Part shown: positions 7,189 through 16,703 of the stretch, one piece after another
How positions within the stretch are numbered: the stretch's first letter is position 1
Layout: the number at the start of each line of letters is the position of its first letter
Assembly (NCBI GenBank): GCA_035518715.1
Contig: DATIXJ010000040.1
Location: forward strand, 1 to 45,284
Direction of reading: 5' to 3'
Origin: DATIXJ01 sp035518715
GTDB lineage: Bacteria; Bacteroidota; Ignavibacteria; UBA10030; SZUA-254
DNA: 45,284 nucleotides
The notes under the pieces: model-generated
What the model was told of the DNA's origin: nothing
Seen by the model: the letters and a program-made list of their open reading frames with translations, nothing else
Databases searched by the model: none
Translations under genes and position numbers: made by a program

Positions 7189-7962
7189 ATGCTGGTCATC
7201 GTGAAAGAATCCGGCCGTGAAATGAGCGCCGAAGCTGCAGAAATTTTCGCAAACAGGTTGCGAAAGAAACCCAATCTTGTCGTCGGATTTGCAACGGGGA
7301 GTACGCCTGTCGAACTGTACAAGCTCCTGATACGGATGCACAAGCAGGAGGGTCTCGACTTCTCCAAGGTCACGACATTCAACCTTGACGAATACGTGGG
7401 CCTGCCGCCGTCGCATCAGGCGAGTTATGCCAGGTTTATGCGGAAGAATCTGTTCGAACATCTGAATATACCGGAGCACTCGATCCATCTGCCCGACGGA
7501 ATGGCTGATGATGTTGATGCATATTGTGACTGGTACGAGGGTGAAATTCAGAAGGCGGGCGGGATTGATCTGCAGATTCTTGGGATCGGTGCAAACGGCC
7601 ATATCGCATTCAATGAGCCGGGATCATCTCTCGGCTCACGCACGCGGATCAAGACGCTCGCCGGCACGACGCTTCGCGATAACGCACGGTTTTTCAAGAG
7701 CAAGAAGGATCTGCCGAAATACGCCATCACCATGGGGGTAGGAACAATCATGGATGCAAAAGAGATTCTCCTTCTGGCAAGCGGGACAGGCAAGGCCGAC
7801 GCGTTGCGCGCCGCAGTGGAAGGACCGATCACGGTACAATGCCCGGCTTCCATCGTTCAGCTTCACCGGAAGGTCTTCATCGTTCTCGACAGGGACGCGG
7901 CATCAAAGCTGGCCGGATCGTATCCCGATTCCTGGCATTCATCACTCCTGCTCGAGCGATAG
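7189..7962 (+). CDS. nagB: Glucosamine-6-phosphate deaminase
   Basis: NagB converts glucosamine 6-phosphate to fructose 6-phosphate and ammonia, feeding amino-sugar carbon into glycolysis. I choose ATG 7189, preceded by AAAAAGGG (7173-7180) at 8 bases, giving 257 residues, normal for the family. The signatures are the phosphate-binding GFATGSTPVELY, TFNLDEYVGL with the general base D67, and GIGANGHIAFNEP with H138 and E143. N136 replaces the Asp found in the Escherichia coli enzyme, as in Gram-positive-type NagB proteins. KEILLLASGTGKADAL follows. It is a single gene, convergent with the methyltransferase (7 bases between stops). No nagA or sugar transporter is beside it. Confidence 0.95.
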   Translation: MLVIVKESGREMSAEAAEIFANRLRKKPNLVVGFATGSTPVELYKLLIRMHKQEGLDFSKVTTFNLDEYVGLPPSHQASYARFMRKNLFEHLNIPEHSIHLPDGMADDVDAYCDWYEGEIQKAGGIDLQILGIGANGHIAFNEPGSSLGSRTRIKTLAGTTLRDNARFFKSKKDLPKYAITMGVGTIMDAKEILLLASGTGKADALRAAVEGPITVQCPASIVQLHRKVFIVLDRDAASKLAGSYPDSWHSSLLLER

Positions 7963-7969
7963 AACGATT

Positions 7970-8629
7970 TTATTTCTCGCCCGTCTTCGAGGTTCTGTGC
8001 GCGATGTAGATGATGTGCGGGAAGGGAATGTAGTCCCAGAGGTGGAATGTGGCAGTGGAAAACCCGAGCGACCGCAAAGCCTCCTTTAATTCCTCCTGGC
8101 TGTAGTAGTAAACTTCCCCACCCATCGTCATGGCTTTGTCGAGAAGTTTGGTGAAAAGCACTTTCCACTTTTTCTGGGTTGAGATATCTTTGATGAAGAG
8201 GACGCCGTTTTCCTGGAGATGCGAAGCGACCCATTCGAGGATCTTCCTGCGTTGTTCCGGCTCTACATGATGAAGGAGATCAAGCATGATAACAACCTGC
8301 GGTTTCATTTCCGGCAGGTCCCGGGTGACGTCCCCATTTCGAAATTCAACGTTTGAGAGGTTGAGCTTCTGTGCAGCCCGACGTGACAGCTCAATCCGTT
8401 TCGGATTGATGTCGATCCCGAGAATATTCGCATTCGGCCTGAAGCGGGCAGAGTAAAGATCAAACAATCCGATCCCCGACCCGAGATTCATGATCAGCCC
8501 ATCTTCCGGAAGATTCGAGAGGATATCCGACATGATCAGACGGATGATCGTGAAGCGGATGAGAAGGTAGATCCGCGTGACCCACGAATCGTAGGCAAAG
8601 AGAACCTGAATGAAGAACCTGAAGTTCAT
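7970..8629 (-). CDS. Class I SAM-dependent methyltransferase
   Basis: The protein has 219 residues. SAM motif I is IMNLGSGIGL (residues 46-55), followed by the acidic ribose-binding loop GIDINPKR (D73), NGDV (motif III area) and VVIMLDLLHHV (motif IV region). The first 35 residues are hydrophobic and basic and may lie on the membrane. Its ATG overlaps the stop of the upstream membrane protein gene (8626-8629), so the two are translationally coupled. The substrate is unknown. The coupling suggests a lipid- or glycan-linked acceptor, which is only an inference. Confidence 0.88.
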   Translation of the reverse strand: MNFRFFIQVLFAYDSWVTRIYLLIRFTIIRLIMSDILSNLPEDGLIMNLGSGIGLFDLYSARFRPNANILGIDINPKRIELSRRAAQKLNLSNVEFRNGDVTRDLPEMKPQVVIMLDLLHHVEPEQRRKILEWVASHLQENGVLFIKDISTQKKWKVLFTKLLDKAMTMGGEVYYYSQEELKEALRSLGFSTATFHLWDYIPFPHIIYIAHRTSKTGEK

Positions 8630-10506
8630 TTCACCCGAACGCTACTCGAATCCGGTTGGCCGGATATTTCATAGACTCTCCCCGTCGACGTGGAATCCCT
8701 GAGCCGGAAGATCCCGGGCAGTGCCTTCGACCACTGGTCCTGGAGGCTTCCCTGATGTGTGAAAAAAAATCGTGCTTTCGATTCTGAGATCTTCCGCAAA
8801 AACGATGCGCGCTGATTCTCTTCGACCATCACCACCGTATTCTGAAGTTTGCTCCCAAACAGCGTGTACACGTACGGCATGTCATTCGTGAATGCTATCG
8901 TCGTACCGCCTTCCAGCTGATCGATCCAGCGATAGCGGGGATCGAAGACTTCGCCGAGTGTTCGTTCTGCGGGAGGCATCCGCAATACCTGGAGGATGCG
9001 CTCTGGCGGAAACATGGCGTGTGTCGCACTGAAGTAGATTGAAACCAGCAGCGTTATGAGCATCACCACCCGAATCACCTGACGGATCGGGACCGGAGTT
9101 ATTCGTTCCGTGAGAAACATCAACGCTATGGCTCCGAGTGCAGCGATAAAGATCGTATATCGCGACCACCAGTTCTGCGGCTGGACGAGGAAGATGACAA
9201 CGAACGGAATAATCAGCAGCCAGAGATACTTTTTCATTTTGAATGTTGCGTAAACCGTCAGGATCACGATCGCGGGGAATTCAAGAGCGATCCACTGCAA
9301 ACCGAGGCCGCCGAGCCGCTGATCATAAACAGTCACTTCGGGTTCTGATGTCCATGAGGTCCAAATCTGCTGCCACATGGGGAGATTTCGTATCTGTTCC
9401 GGAGTGTTAGCATTATTGTACAGAACCTCCTGAGGTGTACCGATGCCGTGAACGATCTCGTGTCCTGCCAGGGTGATGGTGAAGGGATGAAACGGATTGC
9501 CGTAGAGAACCTGGTTTCGGAGATACCAGACAGATCCCAGCGCCAGAAGAGGAAGACATACAAGGACCATTCTTTTCAGGACGTCGGATGCAGTAAGTTT
9601 GCCCGTCAACATTCCCCGCACGAGCAGAAGCACAAGGATTAGCAGGACGATTCCCGTATATGGCAGCGCGGAATACTTCATTCCCATTGTGAATCCTGCG
9701 GCCAGAGCACTAAGAGAAAGATATTTGGTCTTCCCTTCAGCTTCGAACAGGAGCAGGTAGTAAAAGGATATCAGAAACATCGAAGCAAATGCCACATCGA
9801 TATACGTCGTTCTGCATTGAACCAGGACAATGGGCGTCAGAAAGAAGAGCATTCCTGCGGCCGCAGCATTCGCTTTGCTGCAGCCGAGCCGGCGGGCGAT
9901 TCCGGCGGTAGCAAGCACGCCCCCGAAACAAAAAACGAGCTGTGCTGCATCGATGAATGTATCATTCTTGAGGAAAAGTAGCATCCAGGTCGAAAACAAC
10001 TCCGTGTTATGGGGGTAGACATTCGACCAGATGTGAAATGGCAGTTCGTGAATCCTCCCGTCTTGTATCCATCCCGCAGCCGATACCATATGATACACCA
10101 GTCCGTCCATATCAAATATCGGAAAGAGATACGCCAGAAAGACAATCCACAATACTTCCGCGAGACTCAGGATAAGGAATACGAAGCCCCACGAATCGTG
10201 CATGATATCCGCAAAGCTGGTTGCAACCAGTCGAATCCCTCTCGTTGGTACTGGATTGAGACGGCGCTTTTCAACAAACAGGACAACACAAATTGCAAGC
10301 ACAATTTGGCACACAAGGACCGCCGGGACGGTCAGTCGCTGCAGCAGGTACCCGGTGATAAGGAGACAGACAACAACTGCGGAGACAAAAAAAAGAATGA
10401 TGGACAGGAGTGATTCCAGCACACCGTCGATCCCGAAGATGCGGGTGAGATAGAGGGAAATGAGAGAGAAGAGAAGAAATGAACAGCCAAAGAGGACTTC
10501 ATTCAT
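8626..10506 (-). CDS. Polytopic membrane protein, GT-C glycosyltransferase-like
   Basis: This 626-residue protein has about 12 membrane helices and a soluble C-terminal part of about 110 residues. A short acidic motif, FDMDGLVYHM (D132 and D134), sits in the first long external loop after a membrane helix. This is where GT-C enzymes of the PMT/ArnT type, which use polyprenyl-phosphate sugars, carry their catalytic acids. A family-level call is as far as I can go. Its neighbours are a GH3 glycosidase 52 bases upstream and an overlapping methyltransferase downstream, so the three may form one glycan-related operon. GGAGGAG lies 14 bases before the ATG, which is rather far. Confidence 0.72.
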   Translation of the reverse strand: MNEVLFGCSFLLFSLISLYLTRIFGIDGVLESLLSIILFFVSAVVVCLLITGYLLQRLTVPAVLVCQIVLAICVVLFVEKRRLNPVPTRGIRLVATSFADIMHDSWGFVFLILSLAEVLWIVFLAYLFPIFDMDGLVYHMVSAAGWIQDGRIHELPFHIWSNVYPHNTELFSTWMLLFLKNDTFIDAAQLVFCFGGVLATAGIARRLGCSKANAAAAGMLFFLTPIVLVQCRTTYIDVAFASMFLISFYYLLLFEAEGKTKYLSLSALAAGFTMGMKYSALPYTGIVLLILVLLLVRGMLTGKLTASDVLKRMVLVCLPLLALGSVWYLRNQVLYGNPFHPFTITLAGHEIVHGIGTPQEVLYNNANTPEQIRNLPMWQQIWTSWTSEPEVTVYDQRLGGLGLQWIALEFPAIVILTVYATFKMKKYLWLLIIPFVVIFLVQPQNWWSRYTIFIAALGAIALMFLTERITPVPIRQVIRVVMLITLLVSIYFSATHAMFPPERILQVLRMPPAERTLGEVFDPRYRWIDQLEGGTTIAFTNDMPYVYTLFGSKLQNTVVMVEENQRASFLRKISESKARFFFTHQGSLQDQWSKALPGIFRLRDSTSTGRVYEISGQPDSSSVRVK

Positions 10507-10558
10507 GACCGGAAAATGTACTCCTCCGCGGGTTCAAAAGCAAACACCGAAATGAGTC

Positions 10559-13234
10559 TCATTGTTTTTCACCAATGACCAGAGGTGGTCCGGTCACGGT
10601 GAACTTCGCGGTGAGAACACCCGGTGTCGAAGCATCTTCCTGTCCGCTGAAGAAGGGTTGCTTTCCTCCGATACTCAATTCAAATTCTCCCGGTTCCTCT
10701 ACACGAGCGTTGCCCGCGTCAATTACTGAGAGCTGCCTGGGAGAAAGTGCGAAGAAGACTGTTTTCACTTCTCCGGGATTCAAAAAAATTTTCCGGAATC
10801 CCTGCAGTGAACGTGTCGGAACAGGAATGGATGCTCCTTTGATCGCAACGTACAGCTCCACGACCTCGCTCCCCGCCCGAGTGCCGGTATTCCGGACAGC
10901 AACGGCGACATGTATGCTGTCGCCGGTTTGAACACCGCCGGGAAGCCAGAGATGTGAATACTCAAATGTCGTGTAGCTGAGACCAAAACCGAACGGATAC
11001 AGCGGCTCACCGGTAAAGTACCGGTAGGTCCGCCCCTCCATCCGGTAATCGGAAAATGCAGGAAGCTGCCCGATCGACTTATAAAATGTCACCGGCAATC
11101 TTCCTGACGGATTGTACTCTCCAAAGACAGCATCGGCAATGGCATTGCCCGCCTGCTCGCCCGGATACCACGCTTCGATGATCGCCGGAACGTGCTCTGC
11201 GGCCCAGTTGACCGCCAGAGCACTACCGTTCAGCAGAACGAGAACAGTCGGTTTCCCCAGCGCCGCAATCGATTCAAGCAATTCCTCCTGAGGGCGCGGC
11301 AGGTCAAGATCCGTTCTATCTCCTCCGGAAAATCCGGGAATGTGGATATCCATCTCTTCACCTTCCAGCCGAGGAGATAGCCCGAGGCAGAGGATGATGG
11401 CATCTGCTTTCCGAGCGGCCGCCATCGCTTCTTCACGGAGATCAGGTTCCGGGTTTGACCAGACGAAACGAATGATCGCATCGGGACGCAGGTGCCGGTA
11501 CTCGATCCTGAGCCGGTGCGGCTTGCCCGCCTTGAAATCAACGTCCTTCCATGATGTCTGGAGCTCGTGACGGCTGTCGATACCCACAACCAGCGAATCA
11601 TCGAGATAGAGCCGGCCCTCGCCAACCGCTGTAAGACCAATTGAATATTTCCCGGAATCAGGTACACTGACAACGCCCGACCATCTGACACTGAAGGTAT
11701 CTGCATTCAACTCAGGCATTGCCGGCTGGTCCCACCAGTTGAAATCAACAACAGAATCAATTCGTTCGACTACTGGTTTGCCGTTGAAGCTGTTGTTGCC
11801 GAAATATTCTGCTGTGAGCCCTGTACTTCCGCTCACTGAAGTAAGGTATCGGGACGGAATAGTTTTTGGCGAGGGCATATTCTCGGCGACTTCGCACCCG
11901 CGCGCATACAGAATTTCCGTGCTGGCCCCGACATACTTCCGAATACCTTCCAGCGGCGTGACAGGATGGGCCGGCGTGCCGTTGTAGTTGCCCAGCAGGA
12001 GTTCCGCGTCGCTCGCATTTGGCCCGATGACTGCTATGGAATGCAGATTCTTTTGAAGCGGGAGAGTTTTCTTCTCGTTCTTGAGCAGAACAATAGACTC
12101 GCGTGCTGCTTCACGCGCCAGACTGATATGCTCATTGCTCTCGACAGCCGTCATGCCTATGGTATCGTATGGCACCGAGCCGGGCGGATCGAACATTCCC
12201 AGCCGAAATCGTGCACGGAAGAGCCGCTTCACCGCGCGATCCACAAGGTCTTCTCCCACAAGACCCTCCCGGACTGCAACACCCAGGCTGTCGTACGTTT
12301 CGCCGCAGTTCAGATCGGTTCCTGCTTTCAGAGCCATTGCAGCGGCCTCAGGAGCTGTCTTCACAACCTTATGCGTGGTGTAAAAATCCATGATTGCCCA
12401 GCAGTCGGAAACAATATACCCCTCAAACCCCCACTCATTGCGGAGAATTTTCTGAAGAAGCTCATCACTCCCGCAGCACGGGAGTCCCCGGAACCGGTTG
12501 TATGCACACATCACCGACCACGCATGGCCTTCCACCACCGCTGCCCGGAATTGCGGAAGGTAGGTATCACGCAGGTCTCGTTCATCGACGATCGCATTGA
12601 AGGTATGTCTGTCGGGCTCGGGTCCGCTGTGCACTGCAAAATGTTTCGGTGTCGAAATCGTTTTCAAATAGCGTGGATCATTTCCCTGCATGCCCGTGAC
12701 GAATGCGACTGCCAGTTGTCCGGAGAGATACGGATCTTCGCCGAATGTTTCCATTCCCCTTCCCCACCGCGGATCGCGGAAGATATTGATATTCGGAGAC
12801 CAGAATGTCAGACCTTCATAAATGCCGTGCCTGTCCTTGCGCAGCGCATCGTTGTATTTTGCACGCGCCTCATCGCTGATGGCAGTTGCAACTTCATGCA
12901 TCAGGCCGGCGTTCCAGGTCGCAGCGAGACCAATCGACTGGGGAAAGACCGTGGCGCGACCCGCACGCGCTACGCCATGCAGTGCTTCGTTCCACCAGGT
13001 ATACGCGGGAATACCGAGGCGCGCGATTGCAGGGGCATCATACAGCATTTGTCCGACTTTCTCATCGAGAGTCAGCCGATTCACCAGGTCGTCGACCCGC
13101 TGATCAAGAGAAAACCCGGTGTTTTGAAAGGCCATGCCTGGCAACGCGGTTTGCGCCCTGCCCGTTGAAATCAAAAAGAAGAACGCGCCTCCAAGAGTGA
13201 GGACGGACAGCAAGAGTCTTTTCGCTCGAATCAT
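10559..13234 (-). CDS. Secreted family 3 glycoside hydrolase with PA14 insert (beta-glucosidase/beta-xylosidase type)
   Basis: I start at ATG 13234 because it opens a clean signal peptide (MIRAKRLLLSVLTLGG ... RAQ). Upstream in-frame ATGs (13297, 13267, 13264) would put a charged extension before it. The mature protein has the GH3 (beta/alpha)8 domain, with EALHGVARAG, WSPNINIFRDPRWGRG, KHFAVHSGPE and the nucleophile aspartate in GYIVSDCW (D277). A PA14 domain (about residues 472-597, TAEYFG to FVWSN) is inserted in the alpha/beta sandwich domain, as in some beta-glucosidases, where it shapes the substrate pocket. The C-terminus has the fibronectin-III-like domain (GSEVVELYV to LSVIDA). It would cleave beta-linked oligosaccharides outside the inner membrane; glucose or xylose specificity cannot be told. 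It has no T9SS tail. Confidence 0.93.
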   Translation of the reverse strand: MIRAKRLLLSVLTLGGAFFFLISTGRAQTALPGMAFQNTGFSLDQRVDDLVNRLTLDEKVGQMLYDAPAIARLGIPAYTWWNEALHGVARAGRATVFPQSIGLAATWNAGLMHEVATAISDEARAKYNDALRKDRHGIYEGLTFWSPNINIFRDPRWGRGMETFGEDPYLSGQLAVAFVTGMQGNDPRYLKTISTPKHFAVHSGPEPDRHTFNAIVDERDLRDTYLPQFRAAVVEGHAWSVMCAYNRFRGLPCCGSDELLQKILRNEWGFEGYIVSDCWAIMDFYTTHKVVKTAPEAAAMALKAGTDLNCGETYDSLGVAVREGLVGEDLVDRAVKRLFRARFRLGMFDPPGSVPYDTIGMTAVESNEHISLAREAARESIVLLKNEKKTLPLQKNLHSIAVIGPNASDAELLLGNYNGTPAHPVTPLEGIRKYVGASTEILYARGCEVAENMPSPKTIPSRYLTSVSGSTGLTAEYFGNNSFNGKPVVERIDSVVDFNWWDQPAMPELNADTFSVRWSGVVSVPDSGKYSIGLTAVGEGRLYLDDSLVVGIDSRHELQTSWKDVDFKAGKPHRLRIEYRHLRPDAIIRFVWSNPEPDLREEAMAAARKADAIILCLGLSPRLEGEEMDIHIPGFSGGDRTDLDLPRPQEELLESIAALGKPTVLVLLNGSALAVNWAAEHVPAIIEAWYPGEQAGNAIADAVFGEYNPSGRLPVTFYKSIGQLPAFSDYRMEGRTYRYFTGEPLYPFGFGLSYTTFEYSHLWLPGGVQTGDSIHVAVAVRNTGTRAGSEVVELYVAIKGASIPVPTRSLQGFRKIFLNPGEVKTVFFALSPRQLSVIDAGNARVEEPGEFELSIGGKQPFFSGQEDASTPGVLTAKFTVTGPPLVIGEKQ

Positions 13235-13350
13235 TGCCGTAAATTGTCTGTGGGTGAATTTCGTCATCATGAAAAATTCATCAAACCAAAAAATCATCGA
13301 TCCGAAATCCCGGGAATATACCGATTTTCCGCATCGGATTTCAAATTGAA

Positions 13351-13384
13351 TAAAAAAACCCCAACCTTGTTCAGATTGGGGTTT
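13351..13384 (-). terminator. Intrinsic terminator of the SBBP-propeller gene
   Basis: AAACCCCAA (13356-13364) pairs with TTGGGGTTT (13376-13384). A run of A immediately before it (13352-13358) gives a U-tract on the minus strand. It lies 26 bases after the stop of the gene at 13410. Downstream on the same strand is the GH3 gene, so the two are separate transcription units. Confidence 0.85.
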
Positions 13385-13409
13385 GGAAATCAGAATCAGA
13401 AATTACTGT

Positions 13410-16343
13410 TTACTTCATCAACACCATCTTGCGCACCTGCGTGAACGACTTTGCGGGATGGGCGGTACTTACTGCAACCAGGCGGTAGAAATAGACGCCG
13501 CTCGAAACATTCGAGGCATCCCACCTGATGCTCTTGTATCCCGCATCCTCCATGCCGAGCAGTACGGTCGAAATTTCTGCACCCGTCACACTGTAAATCT
13601 TCAACGACACATTACTCCGTTCGGGAAGAGAATACTCAATATCCGTACTGGGATTGAAGGGGTTGGGAGAATTCTGTGCAAGAGCATAGAAAGCGGGCAG
13701 GCCCGTGCTCTGTCCCTGTTCTTCATCTCCCGGAGTAACCGGCGGCATCTCGTCTGTCGGAACGATACGTATTGCCGCCGGTGAATTTGACGACGAGGAT
13801 GAGCTGAGTATGAGCTTCCCGTCCTCACTGACTTTCACCCAATATCCCATACCCGGTCTGATAACATCAGCAGTGCGATAAGTTCCATCATACCCGAAGA
13901 ACTTTGATGTGATGATCCCCCACGGTATACTCATGATCGTTCCTACCGGAACCAGAGTACCGATCGAACCGATCATATTCCACCCGGCGGTGACTGGTAT
14001 TGTGTCGCTCGTAAGATAGTATCCCGTCATTGAAACGGATTGGGCTGACGGAAACTTCAGCCAGTAGCCGTTTCCGTTTTCCAGGACCGGGGCAATCACA
14101 TAATTTTTTTGATAGATGAATGCATAGCTTGACGCTGTTGGATAGAGAACGGATTTATGATAATCTGCCACCGTCATTGGAATACTGACCATATTCCATT
14201 TTTCCGCAACGGCATACTGCTGCGTTGTGGCAAGCGATGCAACAGTTTCCTGCGACGGGATACTTCGATTCCCGTGAATATCCACAGACACGATGCAGTA
14301 GTAGTTGACCGCCCCCTGAACAGGAGAGTTGTCGACAAGCATGGTATCGGACGTTTGTGCGATTCTGGTTCCGGCACATGGTGTGAAGCCACACGTTGTG
14401 GAACGGTGGATTTCGTAGAAGGCAAGATCCGGATCTGCAATATCTTTGGACCAATGTAGATCAACGGCGGTTCCGCTGACAATCGATACTGCAGGCGAAG
14501 GGGCCGACCCCGGCGGCAGATTATCAACAGAATACCCGCTCACAGGATTGGAATCCCAGCTGTGGCCCGTGTAACCGTCGGCCCTGACCATGAAATAGCT
14601 GGCTGCGGTTCCCTGAGGACCGGAGTCGGACAGGGTGGGCGCCGCGTAGGAGTACGCCGCGAGCTTCTCTGCATTCACCTCCCCCACATTCTGCCAGTAG
14701 ATCGTATCGGAAATTCCGTCGACCATCATAAGCTGCCTGAATTCCGGTTTGAATAATCCGAGTGCTTTTGCCGCAGAAGCATTCACTCCCCTATAGATAT
14801 TATAATAGTAGACGGAATTCAGCTGCGGGACATCATACGCTGATGCCAGCCAGAGAACATAGACCTGGCCTCCCTGGTCATTCGGTACATCCTTCACTTT
14901 GGTGATAACCGGAGAAGGATCTCCCGGGAACTTCGCAAGAAATCCGTCATTTGATCCGGAATTTGTAAGTGTCGAATTACCGAAGGACATACTCGTGCTG
15001 GTAAATGTTCCGCAGATGTATACATCACCTGACGGGTCGACAGCGGTACCGGTCGAAGATTCGAAGGCAGAACCGGGGGCACCTTTCGCCCAGACGGGGT
15101 TTCCCGAGGGACCGTATTTGGCAAGAAACATGTCGTAATTCCCGCCGTTGATCAACGTGGTGGATCCGAATGATATACTCGAGCTGGAATAATATCCGGA
15201 AATATAAATGTTCCCGGATCCGTCGACACCGATGGAGGTCGCGACGTCCTCGGCCGCGCCGCCCGTACTTGTCGCCCACAGGCACGTTCCCGCGGGATTG
15301 TACTTCACGAGAAGAACATCCGACCAGCCGGCGGATCCGGCATTGGTCAGTGTCGTTGAGCCGAAGACGACTGTCGGGCTTCCGAAGTATCCGGCAACGT
15401 AGATATTTCCCGAGGGATCAAGTGCGATCCCATAGCCGACCTCATTGTTCTGACCGCCTACACCGCGGACCCACAGGACGGATCCCGTAGGCGCATACTT
15501 TACGAGGTAGAAGTCCGTGCATGCGACTTTTGTCAACGTTGTAGACCCGAAAGTAATCGAAGGGCTCGCGAATCCGCCGGTCATATACACATCGCCCGAT
15601 GCGTCCGTGCCCAGAGCATACGCATAGTCGTTGCTGATGCCGCCTGCGTTCGTTGCCCAGAGGACGCTGCCGGTCGGCCCGAACTTCACCAGAAAGAGGT
15701 CACACCCTCCCACCGATCCCGCGTTCGTCAGCGTAGTCGAACCAAAGGTTATTGCTGAGCTCGAAAAGTTTCCTGCTGCGTACACGTTTCCGTTTGCATC
15801 AGGAGAGACAGCCGTTCCCGCGTCGTCGGCCGATCCGCCGGCACTCAATGCCCAGAGGGAATAACCGGAAGGGGCATATTTCGCGATGAAGAAATCGGCC
15901 GTGCCCGGTGATGCATTCGTCAATGTCGTGAAGCCGAACGTAATGGATGCGCTTTGGAAACTTCCGGTAAGGTAAATGTCCCCCGAAGCATCGGTGGCAA
16001 CATTGGTAACATGGTCGTCGGAAGTTCCTCCCGCACTTACTGCCCAGAGCACATTGCCTGTCGGTCCGTATTTCACCAGAAAGAGATCAGAGCTACCCCC
16101 CGTTCCGGTATTCGTCAGGGTTGTTCCTCCAAAGGTGATTGTCGGCGAACCAAAAATGCCGGCGACGCAAACGTTGCCGTTGACGTCCGTTGCGACCGTT
16201 TGGAATCCTTCGTATTGCGCTCCCCCTGCAAGACGCGCCCAGAGATCATCAACGGGAATATCGGATTTTGCCGCCTGCACAAGAGCGAGAGCCGCAAGCA
16301 GAACCATGAACGAGAGAATTCTGAAAGAGTAGAAGTGAGTCAT
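13410..16343 (-). CDS. Secreted seven-repeat SBBP beta-propeller protein with fibronectin-like domains and T9SS type A sorting domain
   Basis: ATG 16343 has an ideal GGAGGG (16352-16357) 8 bases upstream; a GTG at 16352 would overlap that site. A signal peptide ends near residue 27. About residues 30-480 form seven repeats of about 65 residues (WAxxAGG, TDxSGxxYxxGxF, ITFGSTTLTN, DxFLVKYxPxGxxLW), the SBBP type, so one complete seven-bladed propeller. Two fibronectin-like parts follow, then a duplicated module with WNMVSIP/WNMIGS and GYW[LV]K, and finally a sorting domain with NSPNPFNPSTDI, SSGVYFYRL and KMVLMK. The protein should be exported by Sec, then T9SS, and anchored or released at the surface. 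Its ligand is unknown. Confidence 0.93.
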   Translation of the reverse strand: MTHFYSFRILSFMVLLAALALVQAAKSDIPVDDLWARLAGGAQYEGFQTVATDVNGNVCVAGIFGSPTITFGGTTLTNTGTGGSSDLFLVKYGPTGNVLWAVSAGGTSDDHVTNVATDASGDIYLTGSFQSASITFGFTTLTNASPGTADFFIAKYAPSGYSLWALSAGGSADDAGTAVSPDANGNVYAAGNFSSSAITFGSTTLTNAGSVGGCDLFLVKFGPTGSVLWATNAGGISNDYAYALGTDASGDVYMTGGFASPSITFGSTTLTKVACTDFYLVKYAPTGSVLWVRGVGGQNNEVGYGIALDPSGNIYVAGYFGSPTVVFGSTTLTNAGSAGWSDVLLVKYNPAGTCLWATSTGGAAEDVATSIGVDGSGNIYISGYYSSSSISFGSTTLINGGNYDMFLAKYGPSGNPVWAKGAPGSAFESSTGTAVDPSGDVYICGTFTSTSMSFGNSTLTNSGSNDGFLAKFPGDPSPVITKVKDVPNDQGGQVYVLWLASAYDVPQLNSVYYYNIYRGVNASAAKALGLFKPEFRQLMMVDGISDTIYWQNVGEVNAEKLAAYSYAAPTLSDSGPQGTAASYFMVRADGYTGHSWDSNPVSGYSVDNLPPGSAPSPAVSIVSGTAVDLHWSKDIADPDLAFYEIHRSTTCGFTPCAGTRIAQTSDTMLVDNSPVQGAVNYYCIVSVDIHGNRSIPSQETVASLATTQQYAVAEKWNMVSIPMTVADYHKSVLYPTASSYAFIYQKNYVIAPVLENGNGYWLKFPSAQSVSMTGYYLTSDTIPVTAGWNMIGSIGTLVPVGTIMSIPWGIITSKFFGYDGTYRTADVIRPGMGYWVKVSEDGKLILSSSSSSNSPAAIRIVPTDEMPPVTPGDEEQGQSTGLPAFYALAQNSPNPFNPSTDIEYSLPERSNVSLKIYSVTGAEISTVLLGMEDAGYKSIRWDASNVSSGVYFYRLVAVSTAHPAKSFTQVRKMVLMK

Positions 16344-16703
16344 GGCTGACACCCTCCTTTTGATAATTGAATTTAGTGGATGGAGCTTGAAAAGCTATTC
16401 AGTAGGGTAAGGCCGAGGTGACAAAGAACGCCACGATGCGGTTACGTGTGGATCCTGTTGTCCCGGCGTGAAGTGGAGTTACTGAGGATACCGGATGAGA
16501 ATGAGTGCCTCAGGTGATACCGGAAAGGTACAAAAGCAGGAAGCGATTGTCAAGGGTGTTGGAAGGACGATTCCGATTGAGAAAATCGATCCGCGTAGTG
16601 GCAATTTTCACCAAAACTTCTTAATAATGATTGATGTCGAATTGAACATGCTGAACATCTCCCGGAACCCGCCCATTATCATCTCTATTCAGGAGCAATG
16701 GAT
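16344..16703. other. Divergent intergenic region
   Basis: This spacer separates the SBBP-propeller gene (minus) from the cytochrome c gene (plus). It holds their ribosome sites (GGAGGG at 16352-16357 on the minus strand, AGGAG at 16691-16695 on the plus strand) and presumably both promoters. A short plus-strand reading frame at 16495-16707 has no ribosome site and no family pattern, so I do not call it. I see nothing else. Confidence 0.6.

Noticed and set aside
11966..13168. 400-codon plus-strand open frame opposite the GH3 gene
   Set aside because: It is fully antisense to a clear GH3 gene, has no ribosome site, and its protein has no family pattern. It is a by-product of GH3 codon use.
14900..16260. 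DNA-level tandem repeats inside the SBBP gene, considered as a mobile or CRISPR-like repeat
   Set aside because: They are codon-level repeats of propeller blades of about 195 bases with variable sequence. No spacers or terminal repeats are present.
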